Assembly: GCA_030604635.1 (NCBI GenBank)
Contig: JAUVVL010000004.1
Coordinates: forward strand, 1-33,845
Source of the DNA: Desulfobacteraceae bacterium
GTDB lineage: Bacteria; Desulfobacterota; Desulfobacteria; Desulfobacterales; UBA11574
DNA length: 33,845 bases
Reading direction: 5' to 3'
Shown piece by piece: positions 1 to 6,825 of the stretch (positions are counted from its first letter, which is position 1; each line of letters begins with the position of its first letter). The position numbers and the translations under genes were made by a program. The notes below the pieces were generated by a model, which was given only the letters and a program-made list of their open reading frames with translations, made no database searches and was not told the DNA's origin.

Positions 1-127
1 CACCCCCTTTTGCCCAATTTCTGTGTCAGGCTCAAATTTTAATCCTCAAAATACTCAATGTATTCCTGTGGTTAAAATTTTCGCCTTCCTTGAACTTGAG
101 CAAAATTGAGCATTTTTCAAAGGTCTC
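1..127. repeat. Partial MITE-like element, copy 1
   Basis: This stretch is an inverted copy of 2048-2174 with only about three mismatches over 127 bases. Its inner end is the terminal sequence GGTCTC at 122-127, the same end as the complete copy at 2048-2189. The other end would lie beyond the left edge of the window. No coding function is apparent. It abuts directly on the duplicated transporter tail that begins at 128. Confidence 0.8.
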
Positions 128-351
128 AATCAGACTCCGGTCGTGTCAAACTCGCGCATAAGTGGGCGTAATGAAAAAGGATGCTTTTCCCGAAATGTGA
201 CAAAGTAGAAATAATATATCCTACCATGATAAAAATTTCCAGTATCCGAATACCGTCCAGAACCAGAAGACGAGCCAGGCCAGGATGGTTACGGGAAGCC
301 CGTATTTAACAAAATCCATTATATCCAGCAATCTTTCACCGGTTGCAGGGT
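128..351 (-). repeat. Duplicated 3' end of the SLC13 transporter gene (copy A)
   Basis: The segment is nearly identical to 31890-32133, which covers the last ~38 codons of the SLC13 permease gene and about 110 bases downstream of its stop. The two copies are in the same orientation. Copy B has about 20 extra bases near 31911-31930 that are absent here. In the coding part only two residues differ (Ile for Val, Thr for Ala), so the duplication looks recent. The homology stops at about 351, where the frame passes into an IHF-like gene. Confidence 0.9.
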
Positions 352-541
352 TTCTTCCTCTCCGCTCCCTTTTGTTCTTCACCCAAAATTTCCCAAATCC
401 GCTGATAAGGACATCCTCACCGTTTTCAAGAGTTTTCTTCAAGATTTCCAAAATGGAGTCAACCAGTTGGGTGGAGCGATCATTGGTGAAATGGAGGCGG
501 TCATGGATAGTTTTAGCGATGTGGGCCTTGGTGAGGGTCAT
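221..541 (-). pseudogene. ihfA: Truncated IHF/HU-family gene fused to a transporter tail
   Basis: Residues 1-68 match the N-terminal part of an integration host factor alpha/HU protein: the dimerising helices, then the SGFGKF strand and the ERRGRNPATGE stretch that leads into the DNA-binding arm. IHF alpha is normally about 90-100 residues. Here the arm and the last helix are missing and are replaced by ~38 residues identical, bar two changes, to the C terminus of the SLC13 permease at 32003-33646. The switch falls where both proteins read PxTGE, which suggests recombination at short homology. A good ribosome site (AGGAGA) precedes the ATG at 539-541. The product would be a hydrophobic-tailed half-IHF that should not fold normally. 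I treat it as a pseudogene; the start codon and 5' region look intact, so it could still be transcribed. Confidence 0.8.
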
Positions 542-821
542 GGCAGATCTCCTGTTTTCTCTGAGGAAATTAGCTTTAAGTCCCTATTTTGTCAATGCAA
601 ATCTCAATAAGTCCAAGAAAACAAGAGTGGTGAGTTTAAGGAATGCTTTGCCTTGGTTCTATAATGTTTTTCGGGCACGAAAAGTATAGACTTGTATCAG
701 TATAGGAAAGTTTTTCAGACTTTCATTTTTGCACAATTATAAATACTATACAGGGTTCCTTAAGCAGCCTCTTAGAATTTAGTATGAGATAAACAAACAT
801 TTAACTCAAAGGAGACTAAAG

Positions 822-1631
822 ATGAAAAAGACCCAAGAAACCCCGAGGAAAAAGGATAACACAAAACAGGCGGTATTGCACATGGCATTTGAACCTATAA
901 ATGGCATGATTATTAAGAACCGGTTTGTCCGATCAGCAACATGGGAGGGTATGGCAAAAGATGATGGAACGTGTACCAAAAGGCTGATCGATTTAATGGG
1001 TAAACTGGCCAAAGGAGGTGTTGGGTATCTTTTGAGTCAATTTCTTTCTCCCGCCTTTAATAAACGGCAGGATCAATATGGGGGAAGCATTGAAAATAGA
1101 GTCAATATCCTAATTGAGATTTTGAGCAATATAAGAGCGCGGGTCGGAAATAATTATCCTGTACTGCTTAAAATGAACTCACGTGATTTCCTGGAAGGAG
1201 GTCTTGAACTCGATGATTCATTAAAAGCAGGAGTCATCCTTAAAAATGCAGGTATAGACGCTATCGAACTAAGCGGCGGGACCATTGCATCAGGAAAGGA
1301 GGGGCCTGTAAGAACAGGAATTGTATCAGGGAAAAATGAAGCCTATTTCAAGGACGCAGCTTTTGCCTTTAAAGAAAAGATTGATCTTCCAATTATGCTT
1401 GTGGGTGGAATCAGGTCTTTTTCTCTTGCACAGCAGTTAGTTAACGATAATATTACGGATTATATATCCATGAGCAGGCCGTTTATCAGAGAGCCCGATT
1501 TGATAAAACGCCGGAAGGCCGGAAATCATAATCAAGCTGCCTGCCTCTCTGACAGCAAGTGCTTTATTCCAGCCATGAACGGCAAGGGGATATATTGCGT
1601 GGTGGAAAAAAAGAAGTCGAGAAAAAAATGA
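822..1631 (+). pseudogene. Old Yellow Enzyme-family oxidoreductase with internal deletion
   Basis: The product (269 aa) belongs to the NADH:flavin oxidoreductase/2,4-dienoyl-CoA reductase family of FMN TIM-barrel enzymes. Residues 21-68 carry the N-terminal strand (KNRFVRSATWEGMA, then GGVG). Residue 69 onward begins abruptly at GYLLSQFLSP and QYGGSIENR, motifs normally found ~100 residues later. The usual block with the QLxHAG strand and the IHxAHG motif is therefore missing, while the frame is kept. The C-terminal phosphate-binding part (GGIRS near 195-199, MSRPFIREP near 217) is present. Family members are ~350-380 aa or longer. AAAGGAG sits 7 bases before the ATG. The first 20 residues are lysine-rich and atypical; Met21 is where the family match starts. 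Loss of barrel strands makes activity unlikely. It stands alone on the plus strand. Confidence 0.8.
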
Positions 1632-1659
1632 AAAACAAATCTAAACAGAGATTACGAAT

Positions 1660-2199
1660 TTACCTGGTTCTTTTGAAATACTTAATACCTTGAGTCGGCA
1701 GTGAGATTTGAAGGGTATCGTTTTGAATCTTCCCTATTACTACGCCACCTGCCCTGGTATGAAGCCTTAACTCGCTGTCTCTTACATCCCATGTAAATGA
1801 GGCCTCATCATCAATCGCTCTCCAAACACTCACACTGTCTCTTACATCCCATCTAAATGAGGCCTCATCATCAATCACTCTCCAAACACCCACACCGTTT
1901 TCCTTAAGTTCGATATAGTTTTCAGGGTGTTCAGTAGATTGGTATATACCTGCATACCTGTCACCGGTGTCACACGAAAAGGTAAGTGTCACAATAAGGC
2001 CCGAAAGAACAATCAAAAAGGTGTTTCTTACATGTCTCAATCTAAGCGAGACCTTTGAAAAATGCTCAATTTTGTTCAAGTTCAAGGAAGGCGAAGATTT
2101 TAACCACAGGAATACATTGAGTATTTTGAGGATTAAAATTTGAGCCTGACACAGAAATTGGGCAAAAGAGGGTGTTTTGCAAAGGTCTCTAAGCATCAT
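1660..2199 (-). CDS. Small lipoprotein interrupted in frame by a MITE
   Basis: Reading from the ATG pair at 2194-2199 gives 179 aa. Residues from about 5 to 53 are encoded by the MITE at 2048-2189 plus one copy of its 5-bp target duplication. That adds 147 bases (49 codons), so the frame survives. Removing it restores a start of MMLRLRHVRNTFLIVLSG followed by a hydrophobic segment and a lipobox-like LTFSC, a lipoprotein signal. The mature part (YAGIYQSTEHPENYIELKE) resembles small DUF-type lipoproteins of unknown function and contains a 20-residue tandem repeat (WR.IDDEASF.WDVRDS). GGAG lies 7 bases before the second ATG. The insertion puts ~49 residues in front of the signal core and probably disturbs export; a TTG at 2038-2040, inside the downstream part, could act as an alternative start. 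Confidence 0.6.
   Translation of the reverse strand: MMLRDLCKTPSFAQFLCQAQILILKILNVFLWLKSSPSLNLNKIEHFSKVSLRLRHVRNTFLIVLSGLIVTLTFSCDTGDRYAGIYQSTEHPENYIELKENGVGVWRVIDDEASFRWDVRDSVSVWRAIDDEASFTWDVRDSELRLHTRAGGVVIGKIQNDTLQISLPTQGIKYFKRTR
1775..1894 (-). repeat. 60-bp tandem duplication inside the lipoprotein gene
   Basis: Units 1775-1834 and 1835-1894 are adjacent 60-base copies with three mismatches. They encode two 20-residue copies of the WR-IDDEASF-WDVRDS segment. Because the unit is a multiple of three, the frame is kept. Confidence 0.9.
2048..2189. mobile_element. Complete MITE-like element with target duplication
   Basis: The element is 142 bp with terminal inverted repeats GAGACCTTTGAAAAA on the left and GAGACCTTTGCAAAA on the right (read inward). 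It is flanked by the direct repeat TAAGC at 2043-2047 and 2190-2194, a 5-bp target-site duplication. There is no transposase inside, so it would be non-autonomous. A second, nearly identical copy lies at 1-127 in the opposite orientation. Confidence 0.85.
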
Positions 2200-2284
2200 G
2201 TCTCCGCTTATCCAGAAGCAGAAAGGCTGTCTTCTGTTCTCATTTTAAGGCCAAATATTCTCTTGCTAAAGCAGTAATGTCCGG

Positions 2285-2488
2285 TTAGATTCTTGCATGT
2301 AGCCGACAACGTTTTTGTTCTTTGAAAAAAAATGAATCTGTAGAGCTACCGGAATCACGAAGGTCATTTTGTATTTGTATCCGTAGTTCTCTAACTCTTT
2401 TAATTAAATGATCGTAGCATTGGCGCAACTCCTTGTAATTGTTGTTAATATTACAAGTCGCCGCGAAATTTTTTTCCTTAAATGTCAA
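2285..2488 (-). CDS. Small hypothetical ORF, possibly a gene remnant
   Basis: This reads as 67 aa from a TTG, with a charged, helix-like middle (KELRQCYDHLIKRVRELRIQIQND). Directly after the stop the same frame continues with PDITALAREYLALK before the next stop, which looks like protein-like sequence beyond a nonsense codon. No family is recognised. The weak start and possible premature stop point to a decayed gene rather than a functional one. Confidence 0.25.
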   Translation of the reverse strand: MTFKEKNFAATCNINNNYKELRQCYDHLIKRVRELRIQIQNDLRDSGSSTDSFFFKEQKRCRLHARI

Positions 2489-2555
2489 GCAAAAAATTTA
2501 CTTTTTTTCATTTTTTTCACCGTCTTTTTAATGCATGCAAAAACCTAACCTGACA

Positions 2556-3011
2556 TTACCGGCTAAGGAGGTAAATCTTATCAAATAAGAAAATATGGAC
2601 GATTAATATAAGCCAGCCGATATTCCTGAAAACATTCCACCAGGTAATTTGATCCCCGACATTGCCAAAGCATCCACAGCTGATAGGTGTCCCTCTGTAA
2701 AGATTTATAAGTATAGCAGTCGAAAACACAACAAGAAGTAATCCAATAACAGATGCTGCTGCCCGAGTCCTCAGACCAATGATTAGGAAGAGACCGCAAA
2801 TCAGCTCGATCCAAGGCAAAACCACAGCCAAAGCATTAATAGACCAGTAGGGGAGTATTCTGTAGGATGCCACGGCCTCGCCAAACTCGGCTGGATAATG
2901 AAACTTACTCATACTGGCATAAATGAATATAATCCCTATGTATGTTCTTAGCACAAGCGATAGATATTGACTCTTGGCTATACGTTTGACAAAGGACCAG
3001 ATACTTTTCAT
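2556..3011 (-). CDS. MauE/DoxX-like membrane redox protein
   Basis: The product (~151 aa) has four predicted membrane helices and belongs to the MauE/DoxX-type integral membrane proteins. These often partner thioredoxin-fold proteins in delivering or relaying reducing power to periplasmic thiols. The sequence has the RTYIGIIFIYAS-SKF entry typical of the group and a conserved CGCFG motif in the third loop, which is the likely redox-active thiol site. I chose the ATG at 3009-3011 because it overlaps the upstream stop as ATGA, implying translational coupling; the longer reading from 3041 would lie inside the upstream gene. It follows the cNMP/rhodanese-like gene and lies near two thioredoxin-fold genes. 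Electron donor and target are unknown. Confidence 0.75.
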   Translation of the reverse strand: MKSIWSFVKRIAKSQYLSLVLRTYIGIIFIYASMSKFHYPAEFGEAVASYRILPYWSINALAVVLPWIELICGLFLIIGLRTRAAASVIGLLLVVFSTAILINLYRGTPISCGCFGNVGDQITWWNVFRNIGWLILIVHIFLFDKIYLLSR

Positions 3012-3922
3012 GGCTCCACAGGATATCCTGAATTTTCCCACTCGACCAGTTCCCCATGTAAGATCTTCGTATTTCTATGTCCACGGAGAACAAACTTCCT
3101 TGCCACCTGTTCATCATAAAGCCTGCTTATGTTTCTACCGTAAAAAATAATTTCTTTGTTTCTATCTGTCTCGCTGAATTCCATCATATAAATAATGTCG
3201 AAAAGGGCCAAAGGGAGATTGATTGCACCTTTTATGTGTCGCTGTTCAAAAAAAAAGGATGGTCGAGCATCTACAAACAGAGTCTTCCCTTCAGTATATT
3301 TTACCATCGCCTCTGAGGTAGATATAGTGGCAATTGTTTCCCCTGACCAGGATTTAGGTATAAGTTTTATACCGTTTGGATTTGACATATTGAATATAAT
3401 ACCAAACAGAAGACTCAGTCCAAGAATGGCAATGAGATCGAACCATGAAAAACCCGGCGCCAGAAATCGTCGTTCAGTCTCTTTCTCAAGTTTCAAACCG
3501 TATTGGTATAGCCACCAGGATATCTGTTTTAGCATGTTTAATGAAACATCAGGATAGTTCTTTAGAATCCGATCAAATTGGTCCTTGGAAATTACGGTAA
3601 GGCGTGTCTCGACCAGAGCCTCGACCGACGATGACCTTGAATGCCCGGTCAACAGGGCCATTTTTCCAAAACTCTTTCCAGGGCCTAAGCGTACCAGCTC
3701 AGTCACCACATCTTTTTTGCCTTTTCGAAAAACCCTTACTCTCCCGGAAATAATGATAAAACAGCTTTCGGCCGGATCACCCTGACTATAGATTGCAGAT
3801 CGGGCAGGAAAAACCTTGTCTTCAGCTATCTGGAACAGTTCAGCCAATATCTCTTCGGGTATATCAGCAAAAATCGGACTTTCAGAAAGCCTGCTTTTTG
3901 TCACGTTCTTCCCTTCCATCAT
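3008..3922 (-). CDS. cNMP-binding-like / membrane / rhodanese-like protein
   Basis: The product (304 aa) combines three parts. Residues ~15-135 form a CRP-type cyclic-nucleotide-binding fold (IFADIPEEIL start, GRVRVFRKG strands, FGKMALLTGHSRSSSV cassette). Residues ~158-178 are one membrane helix. Residues ~195-300 resemble a rhodanese domain (VDARPSFFFEQRHIKGAINLP). Two key positions are altered. The nucleotide cassette has Lys87 where FGE normally supplies a Glu to the ribose. The rhodanese active loop reads IIFYGRNISR, so the catalytic Cys after the VxY strand is Gly. Both halves may therefore bind or signal rather than act classically. There is no DNA-binding domain, so it is not a transcription factor. 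Its stop overlaps the start of the MauE/DoxX-like gene by ATGA. Confidence 0.75.
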   Translation of the reverse strand: MMEGKNVTKSRLSESPIFADIPEEILAELFQIAEDKVFPARSAIYSQGDPAESCFIIISGRVRVFRKGKKDVVTELVRLGPGKSFGKMALLTGHSRSSSVEALVETRLTVISKDQFDRILKNYPDVSLNMLKQISWWLYQYGLKLEKETERRFLAPGFSWFDLIAILGLSLLFGIIFNMSNPNGIKLIPKSWSGETIATISTSEAMVKYTEGKTLFVDARPSFFFEQRHIKGAINLPLALFDIIYMMEFSETDRNKEIIFYGRNISRLYDEQVARKFVLRGHRNTKILHGELVEWENSGYPVEP

Positions 3923-3939
3923 CTACTTTCAGAAATTGA

Positions 3940-4082
3940 ATATTGATGAATTCGTAAAAAGTCGTCACTCCGGTGAAAACCGGAGTCCAGATGGTCTGCA
4001 ACTGCTTGAAAGGACTGGATTCCGGCTTTCGCCGGAATGACGGTTAAGGGGGATGTTGAACTTTTTACGATACCATCAATAT
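3940..4082. repeat. MITE-like palindromic repeat
   Basis: This ~143-bp repeat has inverted ends: ATATTGATG-N3-TCGTAAAAAGT on the left mirrors ACTTTTTACGA-N3-CATCAATAT on the right, with mismatches in the middle triplet. It contains two internal palindromes, ACTCCGGTGAAAACCGGAGT near 3967-3986 and GGATTCCGGCTTTCGCCGGAAT near 4017-4038. There is no coding sequence. It lies upstream of the cNMP/rhodanese-like gene, between it and the TlpA-like gene. Confidence 0.7.
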
Positions 4083-4137
4083 TTAGTAAAAATATTTTTA
4101 TGGGGAGGTTGTAAATATGAACAGATCGAGAACAAAT

Positions 4138-4707
4138 TTACTGCTGTTTGTGAAATTTTCTAATTTGGCTTAAAAAATCGTCTATTTCTTTCACCTCACC
4201 ATAGTGGGTGTATAGTACTTCGCCGCTATTTGATGCCAGAATTGTATACGGTGTTCTGGGTTCACCAAACTTCTTATGGATGTCAAACTGCGGATCAACA
4301 AAGAGTGGAAATGGAACCCGGAATTTCATCCTATAGGCATTAACTTCTTTCTGATTGTTGCCTGCGCCTATGCCTATCATCTTAATATCTCTGCTTAAAT
4401 CGGGGTCTTGCTGAATGAACTTATAGATCTTGTTGGCTATTGGCGCTTGCCTCTGGCAAACAGTGCAGTAACAACTATATAATTCGATAAGAACAAATTT
4501 GGCAGAAATTTGGGATATATTGCAACTTTTAATATCCTTAAGCCCCAGATATTGCCTTGTCTTGGCAGAATCAGACACATCCAATGTAAATTCAGGAAGG
4601 TTCATCCCGCAAACAATAGCTTCAGCCCCTAAAGCCTGATTAACGGGAAACCCGATCAAGATACAGACCGTTATGCATAAACCGTACACGAACCTGATTT
4701 GCCTCAT
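4138..4707 (-). CDS. Exported TlpA/redoxin-like thioredoxin-fold protein
   Basis: The product is a ~189-aa periplasmic or membrane-attached thioredoxin-fold protein. The Met at 4707 is followed by a signal peptide (FVYGLCITVCILIGF) ending at ALGAEA. A possible earlier Met at 4737 would add ten polar residues. The active site is ELYSCYCTVCQ, giving a CTVC redox pair; the preceding Cys is unusual. Further on, PFPLFVDPQF and the TPYTIL segment (the cis-proline side of the active site) fit the TlpA/AhpC-TSA group. It probably reduces or oxidises envelope thiols with the nearby MauE/DoxX-type protein. The partner is inferred from neighbourhood only. Confidence 0.75.
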   Translation of the reverse strand: MRQIRFVYGLCITVCILIGFPVNQALGAEAIVCGMNLPEFTLDVSDSAKTRQYLGLKDIKSCNISQISAKFVLIELYSCYCTVCQRQAPIANKIYKFIQQDPDLSRDIKMIGIGAGNNQKEVNAYRMKFRVPFPLFVDPQFDIHKKFGEPRTPYTILASNSGEVLYTHYGEVKEIDDFLSQIRKFHKQQ

Positions 4708-4737
4708 GTCACACTTCCCTATACCACGGACATTCAT

Positions 4738-5197
4738 TACTCGTCATATATTCGGTTTGAAGTTGCAAATGTTCGCATCAAGCCAACCCCTGCTTGATAT
4801 TCTATTTGCCCAAATTCCTGGATGATGTCAAGCAAATTCATTGGGCATTGCAAATAGTGTAAGTGCCGATTGGCATCTTTTCTTTTAAGAAGTGTCGGTC
4901 TGGCAACCTCTATCCCGACTTTCGCACTTTAAAAAAATGATCACTTATTACAATTTTTGATTTTTTCCCTTGTACTGCTGAAATAATACGCCTTCCTCAT
5001 ACCGAAAAAAGATGTTTTGACTTAAAAACGGTGCTTGTGTAGAATGTTCTGCATCATAAAATGCGGTTCAATCTCAAAACCGCTCAATTTAGGTATAGAT
5101 AAAAGCGGCATCGTAAGTTATGCATATGTACCGGGTATCAACAAAAGGCCTGGTTAGAGGCTATTGCGACAGAACTGGAGAAGCTAAATAAAAAATA
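4738..5197. other. 460-base intergenic region without a clear gene
   Basis: No convincing full-length gene, RNA gene or terminator was found here. The last ~95 bases before 5198 stay open in the plus strand and end in TAA overlapping the next ATG (TAATG at 5196-5200); the reading QQKAWLEAIATELEKLNKK looks protein-like. This may be the tail of a decayed upstream gene that was once translationally coupled to the thioredoxin-like gene. It has no start codon of its own. Confidence 0.4.
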
Positions 5198-5692
5198 ATG
5201 CAAAAGATTGCCGGACAATTAATATATGCTTTGTTAATAATAGGTTCGACCATTGCTTTGCCGGGTATTTTATCAACTGGTCATTCTGATCCTGCCGACA
5301 GGATAATTGTTGAAAGTATGGCTTCTGCTGCTTTTGACAAGATTATTGCCGATCAAGAAAGCCGGCATTTGATTGTTTTTATGACAGCATGGTGCGGCCC
5401 TTGCAGAAAAGGGTTGCCCGAATTAATCAACCTGAATAATAAGTACAAGAGCCGTGGTCTCAAAATAATCGGTATAAGTCTCGACATGGAGCCAATGGCC
5501 CTCCAGCCGCTTATTGACAGGGTGCGTGTTAATTTTCCTGTATATTGGATCAACGAAGGGGTGGCAAAAAAGTATAATATTTATGCCGTGCCGATGTTTT
5601 TTTTTGTAAAACATGGCAAAATTGTTGAAAAAATTATCGGCAATAGACCGGAAAAGTATCTGGATAAGAAAATAGCAGATTTTCTGGGATAA
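5198..5692 (+). CDS. TlpA/ResA-like exported thioredoxin
   Basis: The 164-aa product starts with a hydrophobic signal or anchor (residues ~5-24), followed by a thioredoxin fold. The motif FMTAWCGPCRKGLPEL gives the classic WCGPC site at residues 65-69. The strand KIIGISLDME and the cis-proline segment YAVPMFFF complete the TlpA/ResA pattern. It should act outside the cytoplasm as a disulfide reductase, for example for cytochrome c maturation or envelope repair. It is convergent with the polyferredoxin gene, with a strong hairpin between the two stops. Confidence 0.85.
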   Translation: MQKIAGQLIYALLIIGSTIALPGILSTGHSDPADRIIVESMASAAFDKIIADQESRHLIVFMTAWCGPCRKGLPELINLNNKYKSRGLKIIGISLDMEPMALQPLIDRVRVNFPVYWINEGVAKKYNIYAVPMFFFVKHGKIVEKIIGNRPEKYLDKKIADFLG

Positions 5693-5715
5693 AAGTGATG
5701 AGCCCAATCGGTTAT

Positions 5716-5740
5716 GTTGGGTTTCGCACCTAAACCCAAC
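5716..5740. terminator. Hairpin between convergent genes
   Basis: A perfect 9-bp stem, GTTGGGTTT (5716-5724) with AAACCCAAC (5732-5740), encloses a 7-base loop. It sits between the plus-strand stop at 5692 and the minus-strand stop at 5741. There is no strong T tract on either side, so it may be a palindromic repeat serving as a bidirectional terminator. Confidence 0.55.
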
Positions 5741-6667
5741 CTACAAAGTTTTGCGACTTTGCGACTTTGCGCCTGCGTGAGACGCCCTTAATCTCTGATC
5801 CTCAGGATTTATAACAGGCATGCCGGCAAGCTCATATGAGATAGCTCCAAAACGGCATGATTCATTGAGACACTTCAAACATCTGATACAATCATGCTGG
5901 TTGGCCCCCTCATAGAACTTAATCCCCACTGGACAATTGTTGTAACATTCCCGGCAGTGCGGCGTGCATTTATCAGGATCGTGAATCATCCTGAAAACAC
6001 TGTGTTTGTTAAAAAGCGAATAGATAGCGCCCAGAGGGCATACCACCAGGCAAAATGGCCGGCTGCTTATTATCATCCATATGACAAACATGATAAGTAT
6101 CGTCAACTTGCTGTAAAATAACAGCCCTATGATCTCCCGCAACTCAGGTTTGAGAATCAGCATTGGAATACCGGCTTCCAGGGTGCCGGCAGGACATATA
6201 AACTTGCAGAACCATGTCATACCGTATCCATAATCGTCAACAACCAGAGCTGGAAGAATAAAGATAAACAGTGCCAGAAATAGATATTTAAAATAGGTTA
6301 AAAATTTGGGAATTTTAAACTTGCGGGAGGGGATCTTGGAAATCAATTCCTGCAGGAAACCAAAGGGACAAACCCAGCCGCAGGGCATACGCCCCACCAG
6401 GCTTCCGGTCAGTCCGAGTGTCCCGATAATATATGCGCCAAAATGGTAATGACCTGCTTTAATAGCCGGCCGCAGGCCGGCTATTATGCTCTGTAATGAA
6501 CCAAGCGGGCAGGCGCCTGTTGCAGCAGGGCAGGAATAGCAGTTAAGACCCGGCACACACATTGATTTAAGCGTGCCCTGATATATTCCTTTTGTATGTG
6601 GAAACATCCAGTAGGCATTACTTAAAACAGTTGCAACGATCTGTATCCATCGCCTTAAAACCGGCAT
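5741..6667 (-). CDS. Membrane polyferredoxin (NapH/YccM-like 4Fe-4S protein)
   Basis: The product (~308 aa) is a multi-pass membrane protein with iron-sulfur motifs. An N-terminal Cys cluster (CVPGLNCYSCPAATGACPLG) is followed by CGWVCPFGFLQE, then by CKFICPAGTLEAG and CLVVCPLGAI loops between membrane helices. The C-terminal ferredoxin-like part carries HCRECYNNCPVG and CIRCLKCLNESC. Such proteins move electrons between the quinone pool or membrane and cytoplasmic or periplasmic partners. The start at 6665-6667 is chosen because it overlaps the stop of the upstream small gene as TAATG. In this operon it could be the membrane electron acceptor for a formate dehydrogenase that lacks a cytochrome subunit, but that is inference. 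The last ~20 residues are encoded partly by a short CGACTTTG tandem repeat. Confidence 0.8.
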   Translation of the reverse strand: MPVLRRWIQIVATVLSNAYWMFPHTKGIYQGTLKSMCVPGLNCYSCPAATGACPLGSLQSIIAGLRPAIKAGHYHFGAYIIGTLGLTGSLVGRMPCGWVCPFGFLQELISKIPSRKFKIPKFLTYFKYLFLALFIFILPALVVDDYGYGMTWFCKFICPAGTLEAGIPMLILKPELREIIGLLFYSKLTILIMFVIWMIISSRPFCLVVCPLGAIYSLFNKHSVFRMIHDPDKCTPHCRECYNNCPVGIKFYEGANQHDCIRCLKCLNESCRFGAISYELAGMPVINPEDQRLRASHAGAKSQSRKTL

Positions 6668-6810
6668 TACCCAACCCCTATACAGCCAAGGCAAATCTTC
6701 GTTGCTTTTTCCATGACTGTTGAGACTTCGCCAAGGTTAATGCCAAGGAGAATAAGGATAAGAAAAAGTATAATCAACAAAAAGGGAAGTTTTCTTTTTT
6801 CTGCAGTCAT
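6667..6810 (-). CDS. CD1871A-family CXXC small membrane protein
   Basis: This 47-aa gene encodes one membrane helix (residues ~8-27, PFLLIILFLILILLG) followed by MEKATKICLGCIGVG with a CXXC pair at residues 40-43. This matches the CD1871A-family CXXC-motif small proteins, which commonly lie just before a 4Fe-4S membrane protein. It starts 15 bases after the fdhE stop, and its TAA overlaps the next ATG, so the three genes look co-translated. The CXXC may hold a metal or thiol at the membrane; the function is not established. Confidence 0.8.
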   Translation of the reverse strand: MTAEKRKLPFLLIILFLILILLGINLGEVSTVMEKATKICLGCIGVG

Positions 6811-6825
6811 TGCTTACCAAAATCA

